From Minisyncoccota bacterium (GTDB lineage Bacteria > Patescibacteriota > Minisyncoccia > Moranbacterales > GCA-2747515): a DNA stretch of 12,110 nucleotides. A program made the position numbers and the translations under genes. Of the stretch, positions 5,841 to 12,110 are shown piece after piece. The stretch lies in assembly GCA_938044295.1 (NCBI GenBank), contig CALIRC010000029.1, forward strand, positions 1 to 12,110, in the 5' to 3' direction. Within the stretch, counting starts at the first letter, position 1; every line of letters begins with the position of its first letter. Below the pieces are notes generated by a model. That model saw nothing but the letters and a program-made list of their open reading frames with translations, searched no databases and was not told the origin of the DNA.

Positions 5841-8768
5841 ATGGTCAAACAACATCAAACAGAAAATCAGATTGTGATCAAAGGTGCTCGTGAACATAAT
5901 CTTAAGAATGTGAATCTCACGATTCCGCGGGATTCTTTTGTTGTTTTTACAGGACTTTCTGGGAGTGGGAAGTCTACACTAGCTTTTGATACAATTTTTG
6001 CAGAAGGGCAGCGACGGTACTTGGAGTCTCTTTCGAGTTATGCGCGACAGTTTCTTGGTCAGATGGATAAGCCTGATGTAGATACTATCGAAGGGCTTTC
6101 ACCTGCTATTTCTATTGATCAGAAAACGACTTCGCACAATCCTCGTTCGACTGTTGGTACAGTGACTGAAATTCAGGATTATTTGCGATTACTTTATGCC
6201 AAAATTGGAACGCCGTATTGTCCAGAATGTTCGGAACCGATTACAGCACTTTCTACGGATGAGATTGTGTCACAGATTATAGATTTTGGTGGTGGTAAAG
6301 ATGTAGAGATTTGTGCTCCTGTTGTACGTTCACGTAAGGGAACGTATCTTAAACTGTTGAGTGATATGTGGGATCGCGGATTTCAGGATGCATATGTTAA
6401 TGGCGAGAAATTTCCCTTGGATGCTTCTGATGATATCGTTCTTGCACGACATAAAAAACATGATATTGATATTGTTGTTGACGAAGTTTCTACAAAATCT
6501 GATGATCTCTCTCGACTTTTTGAGGCTGTGGAGATCTCTCTTAAGCTTGCGGATGGTCTTGTGACAGTAAAATTATCTGATACTTCTGGAAAGACAACTA
6601 CGAAGAAAAGTACTAAGGTGAAGAAGGGTGCGAAGAATAAAAAGGATCTCTCTGTTGCGCGGTTTAATCAAAAACTTGCTTGCGCAGAACATGGAGATAT
6701 AGCTTTTCCCGACCTAGAACCCCGACTCTTTTCTTTTAATTCTCCGTATGGAGCCTGTAGTGCATGTGAAGGTTTGGGTACGAAAAAAGAAATTGATGCA
6801 GACCTCGTCATTGATGATCCTGACAAAACAATTGCATCTGGTGGCGTGTTGCCGTGGAGTAACAAAAAAAAGAGTAGTTATTATGGTGGGATTTTTCACG
6901 CTATACTGCAGTATTATCATATTCCAGATAATATGCGTCTTAAGGATATTCCTGAGAATAAGATGCATATTCTTCTTTACGGTAATGAAGAGCCTGACGA
7001 AATTCCTGTGAAGCTTCGTAGTGCCAAGGGGAGTGTGTGGAAGTTTGATGTGACGTGGCGTGGTATTGTAGGATTTCTTTCTGATCGTTACCGTAAGACA
7101 GATAGTGATAGTGTGCGTCGAGATATCGAACAATACATGTCGCAAAAACCATGTTCGGAATGTACAGGCAGTCGTTTTCGTAGTGAGGTGCTCTGGGTTC
7201 GTGTGGGAGAACAAAATATTGATCAGGTTGCGCAGATGACGATTACAGATGCGTGTACTTTTTTCTCTACGCTTGATCTCAATGAAACGCAGCAACTTAT
7301 CGGGAAGCAGATTGTGCGTGAGGTTATCAGTCGACTGACATTCCTTGCGAAAGTTGGGCTGGGATATCTTTCTCTTTCGCGTAGTGCTCACACACTTAGT
7401 GGTGGGGAGTCGCAGCGCATTCGTCTTGCCAGTCAAATCGGTTCGCAGCTTGTTGGTGTGCTTTATATCTTGGACGAACCGTCGATTGGTTTGCATGCGC
7501 GGGATAATGCGCGACTTTTGGAGACACTCCTGCACCTTAGAGATTTAGGTAATTCTGTGGTTGTTATTGAGCATGATGAAGAAACGATGATGGCTTCAGA
7601 TTTTCTTGTCGACATTGGTCCTGGTGCAGGTAAACATGGTGGTCAGATCGTGGCAGCAGACACACCTCAGAAAGTGCTCAAGAATAAAAAATCACTCACG
7701 GCGCAGTATCTGTGTGGCGCGAAGAAAATTCCTGTGCCAGAGGAGCGGCGCAGTGTTGCTAATAAGAAGATGCTAACGATCAGGGGTGCTAATGAACACA
7801 ATCTGAAGGGAGTGAATGTGAGTTTTCCACTTCGTCTTTTTAGTGTTGTGACAGGTGTTAGTGGCAGTGGTAAGAGTACCCTCGTGGAAGATATTCTTTA
7901 TAAAGGTGCTGCGCATAAGGTTATGCGTACATTGACTCGACCTGGAAACCATAAAGAAATTACTGGATTGGAGTATATCGATAAAGTTATTATGATCGAT
8001 CAGACACCGATTGGTCGTACGCCTCGTTCTAATGCAGCAACGTATACAGGTATGTTTACACCGATTCGGGAACTTTTTGCGGCGACGAAGATGGCAAAAG
8101 CTCGCGGATATAAACCTGGACGGTTTAGTTTTAATGTTAAAGGTGGTCGTTGTGACAACTGTGAAGGTGAGGGTTATCTGAAGATCGAAATGCAGTTTAT
8201 GGCGGATGTGTATTTGCCCTGCGATGTTTGCGCAGGGAAACGATATAATTCTGAGACGTTACAAGTACAGTACCGTTCAAAGACGATTGCGGATGTTCTT
8301 GACATGACTGTAAATGAAGCGGTAGATTTTTTTGAGGCGTATCCTGGAATTTCGCAGGTTGTACAAACGCTCCAAGATGTTGGTCTTGGTTATATTCATT
8401 TAGGTCAGAGTGCTACAACACTCAGTGGTGGTGAAGCGCAGCGGGTGAAACTGGCAACAGAGCTTTCTAAGAAAGCTACAGGTAATACATTGTATGTTCT
8501 TGATGAGCCAACCACAGGATTGCATTTTGCTGATGTGGAGAAGCTTTTAGAAGTTTTGCAGCGCCTTGTCAACCTTGGCAATACAGTTGTTGTAATCGAG
8601 CATAATATGGACGTGATTAAATCAGCTGATTGGATTGTTGATATGGGACCTGAGGGTGGTGCAGGTGGTGGTCGTGTGGTTGTGAGCGGTCCACCGGAAG
8701 AGATTGCAAAATACCACAAAGAAAGTGCAACTGGTGCCTTTTTGAAGTCTATTTTAGCCAAAAAGTAG
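5841..8768 (+). CDS. uvrA: Excinuclease ABC subunit UvrA
   Basis: UvrA is the dimeric ABC-type ATPase that detects bulky DNA lesions and loads UvrB. The 975 residues hold both nucleotide-binding domains: Walker A GLSGSGKST (38-46) and GVSGSGKST (672-680), signatures LSGGESQR (519-526) and LSGGEAQR (861-868), and Walker B LDEP at 544-547 and 887-890. Zinc modules show as C281-x2-H284 with C306-x2-C309, and C771-x2-C774 with C794-x2-C797. In the first, a His stands where E. coli has Cys. A lysine-rich insertion (about 250-269) precedes the first zinc module. The ATG at 5841 leads into IVIKGAREHNLKNVNL, the normal N-terminus, and no Shine-Dalgarno sequence precedes it. It converges on the phosphoesterase gene with only 16 bases between their stop codons and no visible terminator. 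The stop is TAG. Confidence 0.98.
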   Translation: MVKQHQTENQIVIKGAREHNLKNVNLTIPRDSFVVFTGLSGSGKSTLAFDTIFAEGQRRYLESLSSYARQFLGQMDKPDVDTIEGLSPAISIDQKTTSHNPRSTVGTVTEIQDYLRLLYAKIGTPYCPECSEPITALSTDEIVSQIIDFGGGKDVEICAPVVRSRKGTYLKLLSDMWDRGFQDAYVNGEKFPLDASDDIVLARHKKHDIDIVVDEVSTKSDDLSRLFEAVEISLKLADGLVTVKLSDTSGKTTTKKSTKVKKGAKNKKDLSVARFNQKLACAEHGDIAFPDLEPRLFSFNSPYGACSACEGLGTKKEIDADLVIDDPDKTIASGGVLPWSNKKKSSYYGGIFHAILQYYHIPDNMRLKDIPENKMHILLYGNEEPDEIPVKLRSAKGSVWKFDVTWRGIVGFLSDRYRKTDSDSVRRDIEQYMSQKPCSECTGSRFRSEVLWVRVGEQNIDQVAQMTITDACTFFSTLDLNETQQLIGKQIVREVISRLTFLAKVGLGYLSLSRSAHTLSGGESQRIRLASQIGSQLVGVLYILDEPSIGLHARDNARLLETLLHLRDLGNSVVVIEHDEETMMASDFLVDIGPGAGKHGGQIVAADTPQKVLKNKKSLTAQYLCGAKKIPVPEERRSVANKKMLTIRGANEHNLKGVNVSFPLRLFSVVTGVSGSGKSTLVEDILYKGAAHKVMRTLTRPGNHKEITGLEYIDKVIMIDQTPIGRTPRSNAATYTGMFTPIRELFAATKMAKARGYKPGRFSFNVKGGRCDNCEGEGYLKIEMQFMADVYLPCDVCAGKRYNSETLQVQYRSKTIADVLDMTVNEAVDFFEAYPGISQVVQTLQDVGLGYIHLGQSATTLSGGEAQRVKLATELSKKATGNTLYVLDEPTTGLHFADVEKLLEVLQRLVNLGNTVVVIEHNMDVIKSADWIVDMGPEGGAGGGRVVVSGPPEEIAKYHKESATGAFLKSILAKK

Positions 8769-8784
8769 ATATTGGATATCGTGA

Positions 8785-9741
8785 TTAATTTTTCCCTAGT
8801 GGTGTCATTTTTATATCATTTTGATATGGAGTGACAACTGGTTCATTTCCCCAGGTCAGCATTGCCCACGCGTCTTGTTTTTTATGTTCATCGAGGATGT
8901 AGTAGTCAATATCGCCGCGTTTTTCATGGTGCCAGATGTGGGCTTCGCCACTTACAGCTACAATCTTTTTCGTTTTGCTAAATTTTTGTAGGATGTTTTC
9001 CACTTCTTTTTGTTTGATAATTTCGTAGGATTTGCGATGTGTTGTCAGTGGGAAAAGTGGGTGATCTGAGAGTATAAGAATTTTTTCTTTTTCTGTGGTC
9101 ATGAGATCATTTTCTAGCCATTTTAGTTGTTGTTCACCAATTCTTCCTTTGTCTCTCATGTCGCTTTTTCGTGTGAGACTTACACGGTCTTTGTACTTCT
9201 CATATGCTTCGATATCGGATTCTTTAAGTGCAAGACATGTCTCGTCAACTTTGCAAGATGGTGACATTTGATCGCCGCCGAGTATGGTATCTAGGATAAT
9301 AATGTGTATATCATCTCTGTCGAAGCTGTAGAAATTTTTTGCGTTGTTTAGACTTTTATGTGTTAATTCTTGCCAGAGTGTCACTGAATCTATGGAACTT
9401 TCGATGTCATGATCTCCTAGGACGAAGTGCGTATCGTCCCCGAATGTACGTAGCGCTTCTACGACGTGCTGTAAGTCTTTTTTTGCCGTTTCGGAGCATG
9501 TTCCGAGCCTGTGTGAGATGTTGTCGCCTAAAGAGATGAGTGTTTTTGCATTGTTTGTTTTCATGCTTTCCCCAATTTTTAAAAGATGTTCTTTTGATAC
9601 TGCATTCCTTGTTTGGCAGTGGTCGATGTCTGTTATGATGGCAATACTATACGATGGTTTCGTATTTAGTTTTATTCCATAGAGCGTCCCTAGGGTGACT
9701 ATTGTTGCGATTAGCAGTGCTGTGGCGTATTTTCTTTTCAT
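8785..9741 (-). CDS. Membrane-anchored calcineurin-like metallophosphoesterase
   Basis: The 318 residues start with a basic tip and one hydrophobic helix (about 6-22, TALLIATIVTLGTLYG type). No lipobox or clear cleavage site follows, so I expect a single-pass anchor with the domain outside the membrane. The calcineurin-like motifs are present in order but altered: DID (38-40) for DxH, GDN (72-74), LGDHD (108-112) for GNHD, SDHP (225-228), and GEAH (265-268) for GHxH. Aspartates or glutamates thus replace several usual His/Asn metal ligands. The substrate is unknown; the family includes phosphomonoesterases, phosphodiesterases and nucleotidases. It runs against the repair genes and need not be functionally tied to them. 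The ATG at 9741 follows a TATAAT closely. The stop is TAA. Confidence 0.8.
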   Translation of the reverse strand: MKRKYATALLIATIVTLGTLYGIKLNTKPSYSIAIITDIDHCQTRNAVSKEHLLKIGESMKTNNAKTLISLGDNISHRLGTCSETAKKDLQHVVEALRTFGDDTHFVLGDHDIESSIDSVTLWQELTHKSLNNAKNFYSFDRDDIHIIILDTILGGDQMSPSCKVDETCLALKESDIEAYEKYKDRVSLTRKSDMRDKGRIGEQQLKWLENDLMTTEKEKILILSDHPLFPLTTHRKSYEIIKQKEVENILQKFSKTKKIVAVSGEAHIWHHEKRGDIDYYILDEHKKQDAWAMLTWGNEPVVTPYQNDIKMTPLGKN

Positions 9742-9747
9742 TGTAGT

Positions 9748-9753
9748 ATTATA
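9748..9753 (-). promoter_or_regulatory. -10 box of the phosphoesterase gene
   Basis: On the minus strand a perfect TATAAT lies six bases before the ATG at 9741, so the mRNA would be leaderless or nearly so. The -35 region is poor. Confidence 0.5.
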
Positions 9754-9817
9754 CGATATATATGTGTTTGCATGTTACCATGTTTCTTTCTCTCTAGCGT
9801 AACTGTTTTGTTATACT

Positions 9818-9934
9818 TAGGACTTACGCACTTGGTTGTCGTTAAAATCTACGTTTTTTACTTATCATAGCCAGTATATGGCTCGTGAAAATCCTTGATT
9901 TTGTTTCACATTACGCTTAAGTGCATACGTCCTC
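9818..9934 (+). mobile_element. Family A palindromic MITE-like element, copy 3
   Basis: It runs from TAGGACTTACGCACTTGG to CATACGTCCTC and is more diverged than copies 1 and 2: TGTACTT is missing near the left and the right arm is altered. The flanks are ATACT (9813-9817) and ATACG (9935-9939), a 4-of-5 match. It lies in the divergent gap between the phosphoesterase and uvrC. No other feature is evident in that gap, and no clear uvrC promoter is seen. Confidence 0.8.
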
Positions 9935-10015
9935 ATACGATAATTTCTAGTGTATTTCTTGTGATTTTGTTCTTTTTGTTCATACCTGTTGTTTGTTTCT
10001 ATCACAATATTTTTT

Positions 10016-11281
10016 ATGAAAAAAGCTGATGCATTGCAGAGGATTAAAGAACTCCCACAATCGCCTGGAGTGTATCTTTATCGTGATGCGAAAAATCAGG
10101 TTCTCTATGTAGGGAAGGCGACATCACTTCGAGCTCGCGTGCGGCAATATTTTAGTGGACAAGAGGAGAAAAGTCGTGGATATCGTATGAAATTACTTGT
10201 AGATCAGACTGTCCAGATCGAGGTACGCGAAACTGATAGTGTGTTGGAGGCACTTATTTTGGAGGCTGCTCTTATCAAAAAGTTCCAGCCTAAATATAAT
10301 ATTGATGGTAAAGATGATAAAAGTTATTGCTATTTTGTGATTACTTATGAAGATTTTCCGCGTGTTGTTATTTTGCGGCAAACAGATTTTATCAAAAAGA
10401 AATTTCAAACGCCTCAATACAAGCGCGGGAAGATGTTTGGTCCGTATACTTCCAAGGAACAGATGAATATTGCTCTTAAAATTATTCGACGTATCTTTCC
10501 TTTCCATAACCGTACAGAGCACAGTGAAAAAGGTTGTCTGGATTATCAGATCGGAATGTGTCCTGGTCCATATGATGGCGGCATTAGTAAATCTGATTAC
10601 CGTAGAAACATGCGTAATATCTCCCTTTTTCTTACAGGTCATAAGAAGAAGATTTTGAAGAATCTTGAAGTGGAGATGCGACGCCATGCTCGAACCCAAG
10701 CTTTTGAAGAGGCGGATGTGTGTAAAAAACAGATTTATGCACTTACACATATTAACGATATCGCACTTATGTCTCGGAGAGATCAACAGTTGCCATCGTT
10801 TGGTGCTCCTGGTGTGCGTCTAGAGGCGTACGATATTTCGCATATTTCTGGTGACTATATGGTGGCTTCTATGGTGGTTTTTGTTGATGGCGTGCCATCT
10901 AAGCGTGCGTACCGTAAATTTAAAGTGAAGGCTGTAGAGGGTATAAATGACGTTGCTGCTATGCGTGAAGTGATTGGGCGGCGTATTGGACACTTTGATG
11001 ATTGGGGTGTACCAGATGTGATGATTTTGGATGGTGGAAAAGGTCATCTTAACATGGGTGAGAAGCTTTTTCTTGATCTGGAGGTGGATCGGAAGATTGG
11101 TCTTATGGCAGTTGCCAAAGGACCGACACGTAAAAAAGTTGATCTATTTCTCTCGCACTTGCATCCAGTGCGTAGGGCGATTATAGAAGATCGTGATACG
11201 ATTGAAGCGATTCGGGAAGAGGCGCACCGTTTTGCAATTGCGTATCATAAGCAATTACGACACAAAGGCTATCTTTACTAG
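10016..11281 (+). CDS. uvrC: Excinuclease ABC subunit UvrC, short form
   Basis: UvrC makes both incisions around a lesion marked by UvrB. From the ATG at 10016 it has 421 residues against about 600 in E. coli. Present: GIY-YIG nuclease (GVYLYRD 18-24, YVGKATSLRARV 31-42, Glu83), a UVR motif for UvrB (about 213-246), and the RNase H-like nuclease with D273 (YDISH), D339 (ILDGGKG) and H404 (EAHRFAI), matching the T. maritima triad. Missing: the C-terminal tandem helix-hairpin-helix domain; the protein stops 17 residues after H404. Of the four cysteines that bind a 4Fe-4S cluster in E. coli UvrC only two remain (C174 and C182). An upstream in-frame TTG at 9989 would add nine residues unlike the family. 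No Shine-Dalgarno sequence is visible. The TAG stop is part of TAGGACTT. Confidence 0.95.
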   Translation: MKKADALQRIKELPQSPGVYLYRDAKNQVLYVGKATSLRARVRQYFSGQEEKSRGYRMKLLVDQTVQIEVRETDSVLEALILEAALIKKFQPKYNIDGKDDKSYCYFVITYEDFPRVVILRQTDFIKKKFQTPQYKRGKMFGPYTSKEQMNIALKIIRRIFPFHNRTEHSEKGCLDYQIGMCPGPYDGGISKSDYRRNMRNISLFLTGHKKKILKNLEVEMRRHARTQAFEEADVCKKQIYALTHINDIALMSRRDQQLPSFGAPGVRLEAYDISHISGDYMVASMVVFVDGVPSKRAYRKFKVKAVEGINDVAAMREVIGRRIGHFDDWGVPDVMILDGGKGHLNMGEKLFLDLEVDRKIGLMAVAKGPTRKKVDLFLSHLHPVRRAIIEDRDTIEAIREEAHRFAIAYHKQLRHKGYLY

Positions 11282-11302
11282 GACTTGTGTGATTATGCAT
11301 GT

Positions 11303-11330
11303 TTGATTTTTGATGTTTTTCTGGCACAAT
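11303..11330 (+). promoter_or_regulatory. Candidate promoter of nth
   Basis: TTGATT (11303-11308) is followed after 16 bases by CACAAT (11325-11330). The latter is preceded by TGG, giving an extended -10 arrangement. The predicted start near 11337 would leave a leader of about 15 bases. Co-transcription with uvrC across the 70-base gap is also possible. Confidence 0.35.
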
Positions 11331-11351
11331 GCAATTATTTCACTACATATT

Positions 11352-11990
11352 ATGCGAAAAGAGAATGAGGTTTTAGAGATTATTGCGCGATTGAAAAAAG
11401 AGTATCCAGTAACAGGTCCGTTTTTGGATTGGTCGAATCCTCTTGAGCTTATCGTTGCGACGTCACTTAGTGCACAATGCACAGATGAACGTGTTAATAC
11501 TGTGACGAAATCACTTTTCAAAAAATACAAGACAGCGCATGATTATGCATCTGCTCGTATCGTAGATTTAGAGAAAGATGTTTATTCAACTGGTTTTTAC
11601 CGCAATAAGGCAAAGAATTTGAAAGGTTTGGGACAGAGATTGCTTGATGACTATGGTGGAGAGGTTCCTCAGGACTTTACCTCACTTCAAACTTTACCTG
11701 GTGTCGCAAAGAAAACTGCTGCTATCGTCATGTCAAAGGCTTTTGGTGTGCATGAAAGCGTTGCAGTTGATACACATGTTTTTCGCATTGCAAAACTTCT
11801 TGGACTTACAACATCTCAGAGTATTGAATCTGTACGTCGAGATTTAAATGCTATTGTACCTCGCAAGCACTATCTGTATTTTAATGAACTACTTATAACG
11901 CATGGGCGAAAAGTGTGTATCGCGCGGCGACCGCAGTGTTCTTCCTGTATTCTTCTTTCTCTGTGTCCGACAGGCAAGGAGAATGTCTAG
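11352..11990 (+). CDS. nth: Endonuclease III (DNA glycosylase/AP lyase)
   Basis: Nth removes oxidised pyrimidines and cuts at the resulting abasic site in base excision repair. The 212 residues are the E. coli length. Diagnostic residues: the helix-hairpin-helix LPGVAKKTA (115-123) with catalytic Lys120, VDTHV (139-143) with catalytic Asp140, and the 4Fe-4S motif C189-x6-C196-x2-C199-x5-C205 with exactly the family spacing. I chose the ATG at 11352 because it gives MRKENEVLEIIARLKKEYP; an in-frame start at 11310 adds 14 residues unlike the family and overlaps the candidate promoter. It is 70 bases downstream of uvrC. The stop TAG is followed within two bases by a family A element. Confidence 0.97.
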   Translation: MRKENEVLEIIARLKKEYPVTGPFLDWSNPLELIVATSLSAQCTDERVNTVTKSLFKKYKTAHDYASARIVDLEKDVYSTGFYRNKAKNLKGLGQRLLDDYGGEVPQDFTSLQTLPGVAKKTAAIVMSKAFGVHESVAVDTHVFRIAKLLGLTTSQSIESVRRDLNAIVPRKHYLYFNELLITHGRKVCIARRPQCSSCILLSLCPTGKENV

Positions 11991-11991
11991 A

Positions 11992-12038
11992 TAGAACTTA
12001 CGCTCTCGGTGTACCATGTCGTTAAAATTTATTTTTTT
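11992..12038 (+). mobile_element. Family A element, copy 4, left half only in view
   Basis: It starts with TAGAACTTACGC, continues with GGTGTACCATGTCGTTAAAAT and reaches the T run that in complete copies precedes the centre. There copy 5 begins. The simplest reading is that copy 5 jumped into copy 4. The left end adjoins the nth stop codon (CTAGA, 11987-11991). Confidence 0.7.
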
Positions 12039-12110
12039 AGGACTTACACATTTGGTGTACTTTGTCGTTAAAATCTACGTTTTTCACTCACTATAGGTAA
12101 GGTATGGTTC
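12039..12110 (+). mobile_element. Family A element, copy 5, cut by the window end
   Basis: AGGACTTACACATTTGG, then TGTACTTTGTCGTTAAAATC and ACGTTTTTCACTCACTATAGG match copies 1 and 2 closely. The right half lies beyond the window. Confidence 0.85.

Noticed and set aside
6714..7535. Long minus-strand ORF of 273 codons inside uvrA
   Set aside because: It lies wholly opposite the conserved uvrA frame, and its sequence resembles no protein family I know. It is a shadow of biased codon use.
3516..8768. TGA recoded as glycine, as in Gracilibacteria
   Set aside because: UvrB and UvrA are complete under the standard code, with no in-frame TGA at conserved glycines.
3188..12110. CRISPR array made of the family A repeats
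   Set aside because: The repeats are ~120 bp and 2-4 kb apart, with flanking duplications; there are no regular spacers and no cas genes.

Overview
The window reads as a compact bacterial chromosome segment of moderate to low GC, about 40% by eye. A Patescibacteria (CPR) origin is my best guess, not a proof. Pointers: the rpsF-ssb-rpsR block is followed by efp rather than rplI; UvrC is about 420 residues and lacks the C-terminal helix-hairpin-helix domain; no gene has a clear Shine-Dalgarno sequence; stop codons are TAG (7) or TAA (4) and never TGA. UvrA, UvrB and Nth are full length under the standard code, so TGA is not visibly used as a sense codon.

Left part (1-3205). The 3' end of an unidentified hydrophobic protein (+) is followed by a two-way terminator and a 160-bp palindromic element (C) that ends two bases from the efp stop. 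The minus strand then carries, in transcription order from the right, an unrecognised basic protein (180 codons), a strong sigma70-type promoter with a ~200-nt leader containing a terminator-like hairpin, rpsF (S6), ssb, rpsR (S18) and efp.

Right part (3206-12110). This is a DNA-repair locus on the plus strand: uvrB, uvrA, uvrC and nth, interrupted only by a minus-strand membrane-anchored metallophosphoesterase. UvrA and UvrB find damage, UvrC makes the dual incisions, and Nth removes oxidised pyrimidines by base excision. The whole incision machinery sits in about 8.5 kb, but the genes do not form a tight operon.

Main unexplained structure. The gaps next to the repair genes hold copies of a ~120-bp near-palindromic element (family A): three complete, one interrupted and one running off the window. 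All have the same orientation, with termini like TAGGACTTACGCAC and 4-5-bp flanking direct repeats. A different palindrome (B) just before uvrB has nearly the same ends and its own 5-bp flanking repeat. These look like non-autonomous transposable elements (MITEs) sharing one transposase, which is not in this window. They have shaped gene ends here: one copy provides the only visible start codon of the hypothetical gene, one adjoins the uvrB -10 box, and one lies directly behind the nth stop with another copy apparently nested in it.
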